From positions 310,001 to 374,000 of the forward strand of contig NW_027043828.1 in the NCBI RefSeq assembly GCF_037102585.1: a DNA stretch of 64,000 bases, given 5' to 3'. Under the pieces are notes generated by a model. It was given only the letters and a program-made list of their open reading frames with translations. It made no database searches and was not told where the DNA came from. The position numbers and the translations under genes were made by a program. The stretch's first letter is position 1. Every line of letters starts with the position of its first letter. The DNA is from Saccharomycopsis crataegensis (lineage: Eukaryota; Ascomycota; Saccharomycetes; Ascoideales; Saccharomycopsidaceae). This document shows positions 1 to 9,964 of this stretch, piece after piece.

Positions 1-465
1 AATACAACTCAACATTATTGATACATTAGTGATGACATTGGCAACCCCCATCCCCAACGTAGGGTACTCGTTGTATCCTTTAGAAATGAACTTCATGATC
101 AACACCACAAACGAGCCTGCTAAGCCACCTGCTAATAGACTAAACCCTAAGAACAAGATGACCCTTGCCTGATACGTGGTGGATGAGGCCCCGCCTCCCA
201 ACGCATCATCAAACAACCGGCTTTTATCGATTGAGGTAACTATGAGCATTCCCAAAGCGGAACAGATTCCGGGAATCCAATCAATGAATGTTACGTGAAC
301 TACCGAGGCGTTGACGGTCTTGCTGTAGATGGCAGCATCTATTAAGAACCAAAAGGCGATGGCAAAGAGAGCTCCACTGATATAAACCCCACCACTTCTG
401 ACAATAGTCGATGAAGGTAAATGGAAGGGCAAGCGGAATCTGAAGAGTCTATCTTGAGAGTCCAT
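1..465 (-). CDS. VPS68: Vps68-like membrane protein, C-terminus cut by window edge
   Basis: The minus-strand frame is open from an ATG at 463-465 to the window edge, giving 155 residues that begin MDSQDRLFRFRLPFHLPSS. The conserved blocks GGVYISGALFAIAFWF, VHVTFIDWIPGICSALGML and ARVILFLGFSLLAGGLAGS match the TMEM50/Vps68 family, which has four membrane segments. Yeast Vps68 acts at the endosome in late vacuolar protein sorting, alongside Vps55; that role is known for the family and inferred here. The last segment and stop lie outside the window, so only a short C-terminal piece is missing. It is divergent from the uS11m gene, with about 257 bp between the two starts. Confidence 0.88.
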   Translation of the reverse strand, partial: MDSQDRLFRFRLPFHLPSSTIVRSGGVYISGALFAIAFWFLIDAAIYSKTVNASVVHVTFIDWIPGICSALGMLIVTSIDKSRLFDDALGGGASSTTYQARVILFLGFSLLAGGLAGSFVVLIMKFISKGYNEYPTLGMGVANVITNVSIMLSCI

Positions 466-722
466 TATGGAGGTATTTATTGGTGGGGATATTAAAATAG
501 CTTAATTGCTAGTCTCTCTATCATCAGGTTATATTTTGTTATTGTATTAATTTTGTGTTGACGTTTTGGGAGCACCGATTATGTCAGCACACTTTAGATT
601 TTACGTAATATTCACGTGCATGGCTGCCTTTTTTCACCAAAGAAAAAATGATTAAGAAAATTTACAATTGGCAAATTTTGGCCGTGGATGGTATAACCAT
701 AATATTATTATTATCATCTACA
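466..722. promoter_or_regulatory. Divergent VPS68 / uS11m promoter with CACGTG box
   Basis: This is the shared upstream region of two divergent genes. It contains TTCACGTGCA with a CACGTG core at 613-618, the site bound by Cbf1-type bHLH factors. The same core recurs at 1902-1907 (RPL25) and 6341-6346. The match is direct; regulation by a Cbf1 orthologue is inference. Confidence 0.4.
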
Positions 723-1406
723 ATGTTCAGAAGCTGGTTGTCATCACAGAGTGTTGGGGTCCGCTCAATATCCCAACGTGTCTTTTCTAGAGGTAAGTGC
801 ATTACCATATGGTTGTTGTATATGTATTATATGATAATGTTGAAGAAAGATCAAGCATACCAAAATCATTGTTAGTTAATTATAGTTTACTAACTATTCA
901 ATATAGAATTCTCTACCTCCAAAATAACACAGGCTCCAGGAAACAATAAAATAGTCAAGAAAGAAAAAGTGGTGAAAAACATCTTGTACTGTAACTTTGG
1001 GAGAAACAATACCCATTTGGCGCTTGTGTCAGTTATCGAAGACTTGAACTTCCTTAAAAACAACCCAGAACTCTCTTACAATGACAAAATGCTTTACTAC
1101 TTACGTTTGCCCCAGAAATTGAGAATCCACTTGTCTTGTGGTAATGTGGGGTTCAGAAAAGCCGCCAGAGGGGAGTACGAAGCAGCTTTCCAAACCACCG
1201 TCAAGATGTTCAAATTAATAGAAGAAAGAAAACTCTTTGATGATTTGGAAGTCGATCTTAGAAATTTTGGTAAAGGTAGAGCCGCATTTCAAGCAGCGTT
1301 ATTGGGTAAAGAAGGTTTGAAAATAAAGCCTTTGGTGACTAAATTGTCGGAATCGACCAAGTTGAAATTCGGTGGTGTTAGATCTCCTCGTGAAAGACGT
1401 TTGTGA
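723..1406 (+). CDS. MRPS18: Mitochondrial small-subunit ribosomal protein uS11m (spliced)
   Basis: Two exons, 723-792 and 907-1406, give 189 residues. The donor GTAAGT (793-798), branch TTTACTAAC and acceptor ATAG (ending 906) are all canonical, and the codon split across the intron (G + AA) keeps the frame. The start at 723 is chosen because it gives an Arg/Ser-rich mitochondrial presequence ([19 protein letters not shown]). An in-frame ATG at 648 would put a hydrophobic stretch in front. The C-terminus [11 protein letters not shown] is the uS11 signature for rRNA contact, comparable with PPKKRRV in bacteria, and the body ([21 protein letters not shown]) also fits uS11. The protein would sit on the platform of the mitochondrial small subunit. 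Confidence 0.85.
793..906 (+). other. Spliceosomal intron in uS11m gene (114 bp)
   Basis: The donor is GTAAGT, the TACTAAC-type branch site lies about 10 bp before the end, and the acceptor is ATAG at 903-906. Removing it joins the presequence exon to the conserved body in frame. It is phase 1. Confidence 0.88.
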
Positions 1407-2067
1407 GTGTCATTTTCGAAGGGTACTGTTTTCTTGGTGGGTGTCCATTTATTGCAACATTTCTTTACTTGTATATGCTTAATGAATTTTCTGTAGTTAA
1501 TATTAGACTGACTATGATTTATATAACGTGTAGGATAATAACCCAACTATAATGGGGTTGTTCTTCTCGTTAAAATTATTTAATATCTTGATATTGGCAT
1601 TAATGGAATTGTATAGACCTGGCTAGGCCTGTCAGAATTGTCGATTACTTATTTGATGAGTTTGGTAGTTAATTGCCCACAAAAAAAATAAAGAAAAATG
1701 TGTCAAAATCACCAAAACACAAAGGACGATAATGATGTTGATGGCATCATGCTAGGGCGCAGTCCTTGAGAGAAGCTGCAACGGAACGGCAATTTTTTAT
1801 CGCTGGATCAAAAAAACATATCACATGGTTTGTTGCTGGCTATTAGTAGGGCTAAGTGATCACCCCTGTGACTTCATTTTCGATGAAACAGCTGGTAATG
1901 ACACGTGATAAAATGCTGGCCTCGGGCACCCCCTCTCCCGCGGTGTGTCTGTGTGTGTGTGTGTCTCCTCTCAGCGTGTGGTTTTTTTTTTCTTTCATGA
2001 AAAATTGATTGATGAAGCATCACCACTAGTATAGAGGAACGATTAGACAACAATAATATAGTTAAAA
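1407..2067. promoter_or_regulatory. Intergenic region and RPL25 promoter
   Basis: This 660-bp region has no open gene. Toward RPL25 it holds a CACGTG core at 1902-1907 in ACACGTGATAAAA, a GTGTGTGT run near 1943-1965 and a T-tract near 1985. CACGTG boxes bound by Cbf1 are known in ribosomal-protein promoters of several non-Saccharomyces yeasts, so this may drive RPL25. That role is inferred. Confidence 0.35.
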
Positions 2068-3217
2068 ATGGCTCCAGCTAGTAAGTCTGCGAATGGAAAA
2101 TAGGAAAAGGAAGAACCAAGAGGGATTATAATGATATATTAAAACCAGTAGTGAAGCGGGAGAGATTTTCTAATGGAATGAATTTGTTTGTGGTTGAGAG
2201 AAGTTTTTCATTCCATATTAGTTTGAGGACAAATGAAAATATCATCATGAGATAATTAAAGTGGGAACATTACATGTTTTCTTTCAAAATGGGAGTTTCA
2301 AACATGAAGTTGGAAGGTTTTTTTTGCAACAATATTAGTGGAGTATTTGGGATATTTTGAAATTTTCATCAACATGTTACTATTCAATCATCATCTACAT
2401 GGAGGGAAAAGGTTACTTGAAGAAACACTAAATGAGATAATTTTTGCCAAAATGGATAGATTTGAAATTTTTCCAGGAACTTCCATGGACTTTTACTGAA
2501 AAAAGTTTCCTACAATGTGGGATAAAAAAAAGAAAGAAAAAATTGTAATATGAGATCAAGATCATCGTCAGCAGCAGCAGCAACAACCATTAATAGTTTC
2601 ACCACATCAAAATGAATTATTCCATCACAGTGCGAAAGTCAAGTATTTCCCAAGCATCCCTCATCTCACTTTTTCAATCAACTTCATACCCACTATCTCT
2701 CCTCTCTTTCTCTCTCTCCCTATCATTTTAATCCCTTTTGTTTCATTATCAAAAGACTTTTTTTAATAAGGATTACAAAGACTAACAATCTCTAGGTATC
2801 TCAAAAGCTCAATCTGCTAAGAAGAGTGCCCTCAAAGGTGCTAACGGTAAGAAGGTCACTAAGGTCAGAACCAGTGCCACTTTCAGATTGCCAAAGACCT
2901 TGAAGTTGTCCAGAAGTCCAAAATACGCTTCTAAGGCTGTTCCTCACGCTAACAGATTGGATGCTTACAAGATCATTGTTGCTCCAATTGCTTCTGAAAC
3001 CGCTTTGAAGAAGGTTGAAGATGACAACACCTTGGTTTTCCAAGTTAGCTTGAAGGCCAACAAATACCAAATCAAACAAGCCGTCAAGGAATTGTACGAA
3101 GTCGATGCTCAATACGTTAACACTTTGATCAGACCAAACGGTACCAAGAAGGCTTACATTAGATTGACCGCTGACCATGATGCTTTGGATGTTGCCAACA
3201 GAATTGGTTACATTTGA
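2068..3217 (+). CDS. RPL25: 60S ribosomal protein uL23 (Rpl25), spliced
   Basis: Exon 1 is only 13 nt (2068-2080, ATG GCT CCA GCT A) and exon 2 is 2796-3217, for 144 residues, close to the usual 142 of yeast Rpl25. Donor GTAAGT at 2081, branch ACTAAC at 2781-2786 and acceptor CTAG ending at 2795 fit, and the split codon A+GT keeps the frame. The product runs [19 protein letters not shown] and contains the uL23 core ([47 protein letters not shown]). It binds 25S rRNA near the peptide exit tunnel. It has no CTG codon and strong TTG/GGT bias, as expected for a highly expressed gene. The intron early in the reading frame is typical of yeast ribosomal-protein genes. Confidence 0.95.
2081..2795 (+). 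other. Long RPL25 intron (715 bp)
   Basis: It is bounded by GTAAGT and ACTAACAATCTCTAG. It is long for a budding-yeast intron and AT-rich, with a CAGCAGCAGCAACAA run near 2571 and a CT-rich tract near 2695-2725 ahead of the branch site. No convincing snoRNA boxes were seen inside. Confidence 0.9.
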
Positions 3218-3644
3218 ATAATTCTATGTTCTATATTTGTAATGTTTTGATTAACGTGTTTTGTCATAATAAAAACGAAAGCTTTTCATATAATAATTGG
3301 TGTAAACCGTGAAAAATTATCCAGCAATGGAAATTGTAGAATTGTGTAACACAATAAGGTTATATTAAATGTCATACAATACTATTCACAATACTATCAA
3401 GCATCATACCACAAACCCTTAGATGTTGTAATCATACGTGCGGTGATTACAGTGTATAAATGGTATAATACAATATATTAAAATCAACGAATATTTTCTT
3501 TAATCTCCTAAATTTTTTTCAAATATCAAACACATATCAAAAGAATATCAATATCTAATAAAAAAAAACATCAAACATCTAATAAATATCAACATCTAAA
3601 TCAAAACCTCCCCTGGTTTCATAAAATTCAATCAGCATCCAACT
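3218..3644. other. Convergent intergenic region, 3' ends of RPL25 and phosphotransferase
   Basis: This AT-rich region of 427 bp lies between convergent genes. It contains short repeats of the kind AATATCAACATCTAATAAA near 3530-3600 that could serve as polyadenylation signals. Nothing else was recognised. Confidence 0.4.
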
Positions 3645-4925
3645 TCAATCAAGCTTCTTTGGGTGCTTGATTCTTAATACCCAAATATCCAAGAATGAAC
3701 TGATTTCTGTAATGATCTCGGCAATAAAGCATCCGTAGATACCCATACTAATACCAAACCCTGCCCAAGCAATGTTATTCACCGCAACATCCAACGCAAT
3801 TCCCACACCACTGCTCCAGTTCAAGAATTTCACTAGTCCATAGGCGGCAACTTGCAAAGTTGGGAGGTACAAAGTAGGCAATCTGTGAGGGAACTCTGAC
3901 AAAGTCAAATGGGAAATGATGATTCTTCCCACAGTAAAAGCCATCGAGGTACCGATTTGAAGCACAAATGGCAAAAATGAACTAGTATTGGTGAAAATAT
4001 GAGGAGTAGAAACAATAAGGAAAGCTACCACCGACGCATAATACATGGCAAATGGAACGAGACCTTTAATTGCTTTATGGGATTCTTTCAAATAATCAAT
4101 AGATTTATTTTTGGCATAGATTCTCTTCACGTTGTTGTATGCAGAAATGATGTTAAAATACAATGAACCACTTCCCAAAATTATATAAATTGAACTGGCA
4201 TCGACCGAGGCAAAAGCAGAAAGCAACCCTTCCTGATCAATAGTCAATTGGACAAACCCAAGGTATGAAAGAATATTAATCAAGCCAGATGGAAGGAATG
4301 AAACCAAGTTCACTCTGAACCATTCAACAGTCCAAATCAGGGATCCATAATAAGCGGTGGCAAGATAAAGGATAACAATCATTAAGATCCCTTCAACTGG
4401 CCCAGAAAATTCTGACAAAAACAAGATATGGGTATGATATTCTTCCCAGGTACTCAAGTAGAAATTAGCCAAAACCGCGAATTGAGAAATAATGAACATC
4501 CAACCGTACCCCATCTTGGTCACCGAGGCAAAGATGATCACCGACAAACTGGTGTTCAAAGCATCGACACAATGGTCAAATAACTCACCCAAAGGCCCAG
4601 ATTGACCAGTTTTTCTTGCTTGCATCCCATCGCAAGCATCAAAAGTTTGGTACATGAAAAGCCCAATGGCATACGAAACAATTGTCCAACTTGGGACATC
4701 TGGGTTGTCTAAATATGGATCATAGTACAAACAGGTCAAGATATTGGCCACAATAAATCCAAACCCTGACAAAGTAACAAGATTTGGAGCAAACCAGTGG
4801 GGGAATACTTTAACAAAATTGCTCCACCAGTACGGTTTGAGAAAGTACTTGGTGACAATTGATCGGTCCTCCCCTTGATACTTGTAATTCTTGAGATTCT
4901 CAAGGTTCTGAATAAAAATCCCCAT
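3645..4925 (-). CDS. EPT1: CDP-choline/ethanolamine:diacylglycerol phosphotransferase
   Basis: This 426-residue integral membrane protein catalyses the last step of the Kennedy pathway, moving phosphocholine or phosphoethanolamine from CDP to diacylglycerol in the ER or Golgi. The CDP-alcohol phosphotransferase motif is complete: D99-G100, A103-R104, G113, D117 and D121, in DGMQARKTGQSGPLGELFDHCVD. The aspartates bind the divalent metals. Several hydrophobic spans follow, and the length matches yeast Ept1/Cpt1 (about 390-410). The start ATG is at 4923-4925. It has only one CTG codon (4338-4340 on the complement). Whether it is the Cpt1-type or Ept1-type cannot be told from the sequence. Confidence 0.9.
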   Translation of the reverse strand: MGIFIQNLENLKNYKYQGEDRSIVTKYFLKPYWWSNFVKVFPHWFAPNLVTLSGFGFIVANILTCLYYDPYLDNPDVPSWTIVSYAIGLFMYQTFDACDGMQARKTGQSGPLGELFDHCVDALNTSLSVIIFASVTKMGYGWMFIISQFAVLANFYLSTWEEYHTHILFLSEFSGPVEGILMIVILYLATAYYGSLIWTVEWFRVNLVSFLPSGLINILSYLGFVQLTIDQEGLLSAFASVDASSIYIILGSGSLYFNIISAYNNVKRIYAKNKSIDYLKESHKAIKGLVPFAMYYASVVAFLIVSTPHIFTNTSSFLPFVLQIGTSMAFTVGRIIISHLTLSEFPHRLPTLYLPTLQVAAYGLVKFLNWSSGVGIALDVAVNNIAWAGFGISMGIYGCFIAEIITEISSFLDIWVLRIKHPKKLD

Positions 4926-5116
4926 CTTTTCCTGGTTCGCTTGTGCTTTGGCAATACAGTCTTCGACAGCAATCGATCCAGTATATCTATAGGTATGTAT
5001 GTATTTCTATTTTTCTTTTTTTTTTTTCCTCGTTCACTGAAAAATATCTGCCGTGTCGGACCTCCGTCCCGGAGAGAGCCTGCCGCTCCACAACACAACA
5101 GAGAGAGTGTGTTATT

Positions 5117-6247
5117 TCAAAGTTTCACTCTGGTGTGTTCGCTGTCCAAATCAGTGTCACTGCTATTCAAAGAACTACTTCTTTCACTGCCCAAGCGATG
5201 CTGAAACGTCTGCATTCGTTGCTTTTCACTATTCAAAAGCTGCTGTTTGTGAGAAAAAGCTAAGTGATTTAGCTGCATTTGTAGATTAGTTACTGATGCC
5301 ATTAAATAGGTAATATTCTCTCCCAATTGGTAATTGTCAACTAGGAGCTGTTTCATGTATAATGATTCGTCACTTGTCAATTGACACTTCTGTGGTTGGT
5401 GATCTGAGCCATCAGGATTTTCACCAAGACACTTCAATCTGTCAACATTATTGACAAATTCTTTATTCTCGTGCAAATACGGAATAGAATTTATTATCCA
5501 TTGGTACTTGTTTTGTATCTGAGTATTTTGACGGCTCAAGTTTTCCAACTTCTCGTCCTGCTGTTTTAATCGTTGACCAATTTTTTCAAATTTGCAAAGT
5601 GACGCTGTATGCTCCGATATGACCTGGTCAAGTTTTTGATTGTCATCCTGGAGAATTTTATATACCCAGCGACATCCTAGATCACTATTAGGACAATATA
5701 CTGTATCATCCGTTTCCTCTTCTGGAAGCTCACTATCCTCTGTTAACTTTACCTTTCCTTCTTCAAACAGGCTTTTTCTTACCAATACTCCTTTATGTAA
5801 CACTCTGGTCTCCCCACAGGTATTTACTGCATGGTTTTTTAAATCACTTCTCATTCCACGCCATTGACAACCTCTTTTGGAATTGATACATAACACCTCC
5901 AAGTCATCCGAGAGAATCTTCAAAACAAGCGGTGCCGGGGTCACTTGCACCGGCTTATCAAAAAAAATCAGGGAATTCCCACTGTGTTCCTCCGCTAATA
6001 ACAGAGTCTTATCCAAGGGACAAGTGTATTTGGTGGCTACTAACGCCTCCCTGATACAATCACCACAAAAGGTATGTCCACACTTGGTAACGTGGGGCTT
6101 GACAAACGGCGTTTTGCAAATTGGGCACAACAAGTAGTCCAAATTCACTGGTTTCCGATCCTCTTCGAGCCCAGGATATACTAGTCCTCGATGGTCAATG
6201 TCCTGGCACTGACCTTCAACGATATCATATCCCTCAATCTCTTCCAT
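5117..6247 (-). CDS. RING / TRAF-type zinc-finger protein, probable E3 ubiquitin ligase
   Basis: The 376-residue protein has an N-terminal RING of unusual spacing: C41, C44, C56, H58, C61, C64, C76 and then D79 where the eighth ligand is normally Cys or His (CPICKTPF ... CGHTFCGDC ... CPLD). A TRAF-type zinc-finger region follows at about 115-225 (CINSKRGCQWRG ... H ... C, then CPNSDLGCRW ... H ... C). A predicted coiled coil lies at about 225-265 and a Ser-rich tail at the end. RING plus TRAF-type fingers is the layout of TRAF-like ubiquitin ligases. No specific yeast orthologue was recognised, and the substrate is unknown. It is divergent from the NT-C2 gene. Confidence 0.75.
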   Translation of the reverse strand: MEEIEGYDIVEGQCQDIDHRGLVYPGLEEDRKPVNLDYLLCPICKTPFVKPHVTKCGHTFCGDCIREALVATKYTCPLDKTLLLAEEHSGNSLIFFDKPVQVTPAPLVLKILSDDLEVLCINSKRGCQWRGMRSDLKNHAVNTCGETRVLHKGVLVRKSLFEEGKVKLTEDSELPEEETDDTVYCPNSDLGCRWVYKILQDDNQKLDQVISEHTASLCKFEKIGQRLKQQDEKLENLSRQNTQIQNKYQWIINSIPYLHENKEFVNNVDRLKCLGENPDGSDHQPQKCQLTSDESLYMKQLLVDNYQLGENITYLMASVTNLQMQLNHLAFSHKQQLLNSEKQRMQTFQHRLGSERSSSLNSSDTDLDSEHTRVKL

Positions 6248-6436
6248 TGGTAATAAAATAGCTTGTTTGGCAGCTCATCGGCGCCAAAACAATTTGGCAC
6301 CGCAGGCGTTTTGGGCGTTGCCAAATTCGCTTTATTTGGTCACGTGAATTATATCCCATCATTGCCGTCAAAAATATTCTAATTAACCTGCCATAGTGAT
6401 AACAACCGAATAAGACATGTATAGATATATCGCCCA
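6248..6436. promoter_or_regulatory. Divergent promoter with TCACGTGA palindrome
   Basis: This is a 189-bp bidirectional promoter between the RING/TRAF gene and the NT-C2 gene. It contains GTCACGTGAA with the core at 6341-6346, a candidate Cbf1 site. GC content is higher at its left side (GGCGCC near 6280). Confidence 0.4.
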
Positions 6437-8005
6437 ATGTTAAGCAATTTGTCATCAAAGAAGTCGCGGAAGACGAGGTTCGATTTGTCATTCTCGGTGA
6501 TGGACCTTACGAACCTCCCACAACTCACCGGGTTGTGTTATGTCAAATGGGCAGTGAAAGACTCCGCATCGCATCCTATCAGCAAACCACTCTCTACTTC
6601 AAGTTCTGCTATTCCTTCCTCGGGATTTTTGTCAACTCTGGGAATTAGATCGGCTTCCTCGACATTGGAGAAATCTTCAAGGGGTTTCACTAGTAGTGCG
6701 GACCCTCTGACAGGGGACAGCAGCTATAATTCTTCGATATTTGGAAACTCTTTCAAAGGCACCACCGTCCCCAAGACAATTGATAATCATAAAGTCAAGT
6801 TTGATATATCCCAGAAAGTTCCTGCAGTGAAATTCGAAACTAATAGAAAAATACGCAACCGGTTTATCCAGCTAGAAGATCGGTTTTTAATTTTGGATAT
6901 TTATGTCGAGGCCAATACCACAACCGACAATAGCGCTGTTGGTGAGGGGAAATCCCAAGAAATTGTCCATAATCAGGAGAAAAAGACATTTTTAGGACAA
7001 GTAAAGATCAATCTTGTTGATTACATCTTCAAGAACTTCGATTGCGATAAGCTTAGCTTCTCCCATTCTAACAACTTGTCAATTGATAAATACCTTTTGC
7101 AAGAGTCGAAAATCAACTCTATTCTCAGTGTGGCCATTAAACTAGAGCTTGTTAAAGGGCATTATCAAGACTTTCTGAACCGTGACTTCATCAAAAACGG
7201 GGTGTACGAATCTCTGGTGCCAGCTAATAACACTTTGTCTGCCAATGATGGTGCTCATCTTAAAAAAACCATGTCCAAGAATCTGAGTATTCAAGATGAA
7301 ACTCTGGATTATTTAGCATCCAATTGGAGCCATCATGGTGATAACATATCCTCAATGAAAAGCGAAAGGGGAAAAACTGGCTCAAAGTTTCTGGAAGGGC
7401 TTTCGATCAGTGAAAAGGCATCTAAGCACGGAAGTTCCAATTCGATTAGTAAATCAATGCTTCATGATGAGTTCGAAAACACGATTAATATTGGAGAGAA
7501 TTCCAATATCAACAATGTTGACATCATTACCAAATTATACTATAAGACATTTAAAGTACCATGGGATGAGCGACCAAATGAGTTCAATCCAAAAGAATGT
7601 ATCGATGATATTTTTGTTGGGGGCAATGGGTGGAAAAGAACCGTTGATGGGGTCAATCTAATAGATTTGGATTACACTGACTTGAGTAATAATCAAGTTG
7701 CAGAAAATAATAATAGAAATCATAACGGTAACAAGGCAAGGCCTTACTTTTCACCGCCGTTAGAAACTGATGAAAGAAAGAACATGGATAATCGACAAAA
7801 TTCCACCGATGATCATTGTCGATTGAAAACACCCAAATTTACTACGCCAAACCTCTCGATCCCCAGGATCTTTTTATCCAATCATAATGATTCACCTCAG
7901 TTGGGAGGGATAACCAGCCCAGATGTCGAATACATTACCCCTTTAAACCCTAAGTTACGTAAAATGAAGGATGGGAGTTCGACAAGTACGAGAATCAAAA
8001 GGTAG
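6437..8005 (+). CDS. NT-C2 (EEIG1/EHBP1-type N-terminal C2) domain protein
   Basis: The 522-residue protein starts MLSNLSSKKSRKTRFDLSF, followed by VMDLTNLPQLTGLCYVKWAVKD. That is the opening of the fungal NT-C2 domain also found in yeast YBL086C and, in animals, in EEIG1 and EHBP1. The C2 sandwich is split by a Ser-rich insert (about 48-105) and resumes at KVKFDISQKVPAVKFETNRKI ... FLILDIYVEA ... FLGQVKINLVDYIF ... SILSVAIKLELVKG, up to about residue 240. The rest looks disordered. NT-C2 domains probably bind membrane or act as scaffolds; no catalytic site is expected. Seven CTG codons lie in flexible Ser/Asn-rich stretches (for example FLSTLGIRS). Confidence 0.78.
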   Translation: MLSNLSSKKSRKTRFDLSFSVMDLTNLPQLTGLCYVKWAVKDSASHPISKPLSTSSSAIPSSGFLSTLGIRSASSTLEKSSRGFTSSADPLTGDSSYNSSIFGNSFKGTTVPKTIDNHKVKFDISQKVPAVKFETNRKIRNRFIQLEDRFLILDIYVEANTTTDNSAVGEGKSQEIVHNQEKKTFLGQVKINLVDYIFKNFDCDKLSFSHSNNLSIDKYLLQESKINSILSVAIKLELVKGHYQDFLNRDFIKNGVYESLVPANNTLSANDGAHLKKTMSKNLSIQDETLDYLASNWSHHGDNISSMKSERGKTGSKFLEGLSISEKASKHGSSNSISKSMLHDEFENTINIGENSNINNVDIITKLYYKTFKVPWDERPNEFNPKECIDDIFVGGNGWKRTVDGVNLIDLDYTDLSNNQVAENNNRNHNGNKARPYFSPPLETDERKNMDNRQNSTDDHCRLKTPKFTTPNLSIPRIFLSNHNDSPQLGGITSPDVEYITPLNPKLRKMKDGSSTSTRIKR

Positions 8006-8728
8006 GTATAGGTGAAATATCGATGGATAGGAAATGCTTTGATGTGCAAATATTTTGGATATCAATACTAGTTTGATTTGCTAATAAACAGTCAGATTTA
8101 ATTTTCAACAAGTAACATTCAAAAAAGACAAGGAATTTGATTCATTTCAATTGACCAATGCATTTAGAAAACACTTTATGTATAAATTAAGGATTATGGT
8201 TTATATTAATAAAACAGTGGAAAAAAATGGTTTCAAATGAAAGGTATGAATATAAGAAAAGAAATATATATATATAAAAAAAAAGGAGGACAAAAATCAA
8301 TAAAATAATAGTTAATAAAAGGAGGATGAGTGATTGATAACAGAAAGGCAAAAAAAGAAAAAGAAAAAAATGGGCATCAATAGCGTTGTGAGAATCTTCT
8401 ATTTGGCGAGGATAATGTGAATGCACCGTTTCTAAACCTGAAGTAAAACAAATAATGAAAGAACATACTAATACATCCTTAACTCATCATTAACTGTAGA
8501 TAACTTCAATATGGACGTGTAAGCACAAACAGAGATCTCTCTCGCAAAAAGATTATGATAAAAATATTATTGGGTGAAAAAAACAAAAGGCGATGTGAAA
8601 AAAGAAGATTATAAAAGAGGGGAGGAGAAACCTGCTGTTCAAACTAGTAAAAAATATAGTCATCAAAGGTATAAACAGCAGCAACAAATAAACATAACTA
8701 AGAAAAACAAAACAACACAGAATCTTCT
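8006..8728. other. Convergent intergenic region, AT-rich
   Basis: This 723-bp region lies between convergent genes. It holds TATATATATA near 8265, several A-tracts and no credible reading frame. Nothing functional was recognised. Confidence 0.4.
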
Positions 8729-9964
8729 CTATTGTTGAAATTGATAGATCTTAGGCAATAACTTTCCAATGAGATCCAACTCAAATGAACTGAAATTGAA
8801 GAAACTTGGGGCTGGTGAAGCAACATCTCCAGAGCCTCTAGCATACCACACAAAATCTTTACTTCTTAGTTCATCAAAGAATGAATGAGCCATGATCTCC
8901 ACTGGGGTAGCTCGCTTAGCAGGATCATATTGGAGAACACTCAACAATAAATCATACCCTTCATCTGTGGCATTTGGGAAAACTTTCTGGAATCTATCTA
9001 TAACCTTACCGGTGAACAAAGGCTTTGAGAACAACGGTCCTGGATATCTTGGATTCGAATTGAAAATGAATCTTTTATCTGGAGGGCCAAGCAATTTAGA
9101 AATCTCTCTCAATTGCAAAGTTGGATCCGACCCTTGGAATACAGCTCTACCCAAAAACATCTCACCCAAGACACAACCAAGACCCCAAATGTCGATCTGA
9201 GTAGTATACATGGTACATCCAACGATTAATTCTGGAGCTCTGTAATATCTCGAGCATATATAAGCGACCGATGGTTGGTTTGGTTCTAATCTTTTCGCTG
9301 ATCCAAAATCACAAATTTTCAATACCCCTGATTTTGGATCGACAAGAATATTTGATGGCTTTATATCACGGTGACAAATCCCCAAAGCATGCAAGTATAA
9401 CATTGCTCTGGCTATTTGGTAACAATATATTTTGATATGTGTTAAAGGTAATGACTGCTTAACACTGGTAAATCTTCTAATTTCTAACTGTAATGTTTCT
9501 GGCAAGCATTCCATTGCCAAGTGCTGATACACCTTATGATCCTGTGGACTTTTGTAGTTGAAAAAGTACATCAATTTGATGACATTTGGATGGTTGGTTA
9601 TTCTTAATATTTCTAATTCTCTCGATTTATATTCAGTTTGTGCTGGTACGCGCTTTATCGCAAAGGGGCCTGCCCATTTGTCAGAGTCTTTCTGAGTATA
9701 TGATTCATATGGATGCAATTGAGCCTGAACAACAGTACCAAAAGCCCCTTCCCCGATCTTTCTATATTCTCTAACTACCATAGCTTGACTGATGTTAGTT
9801 TCATTGTTGGTGATCTTGTCCACCAAGAACTCCACTGCAGCATCCTCTAAAAAGATTTGTTAGTAAACCACAGAAAAATAAAATGAGCATGAAAATACTT
9901 CAAAGCATTGAGAAGTGTCTTCGAATTTGATCAACTTACCCTGGTTAGTTGTTCTGTTGGACAT
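8729..9964 (-). CDS. GSK3-family (Rim11/Mck1/Mrk1-type) protein kinase, spliced
   Basis: Two exons on the complement, 9940-9964 and 8729-9846, give 380 residues starting MSNRTTNQEDAAVEFLVDK. The intron has donor GTAAGT, branch TACTAAC (complement of 9859-9865) and acceptor TTTAG, and the split codon G+AG keeps the frame. Kinase landmarks: glycine loop GEGAFGTV (from about 40), K73 in FAIKRV, HRDIKPSN with D169, and DFG with D188. The segment SVAYICSRYYRAPE holds the GSK3 activation-loop tyrosine (about Y204). The arrangement AYICSRYYRAPE plus a basic phosphate-binding pocket is diagnostic of GSK3, which prefers primed Ser/Thr substrates. Yeast has several paralogues (meiosis entry, calcium and stress); which one this is cannot be decided. 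No in-frame CTG codon was found. Confidence 0.92.
9847..9939 (-). other. GSK3 gene intron (93 bp)
   Basis: On the complement it reads GGTAAGTTGATC at the donor, TACTAAC at 9865-9859 and TTTTTAG at the acceptor. It separates a nine-codon first exon from the kinase body. It is phase 1. Confidence 0.88.

Noticed and set aside
2801-3178. 125-codon open frame on the complement of RPL25
   Set aside because: Shadow of the strongly biased RPL25 coding strand; no family resemblance.
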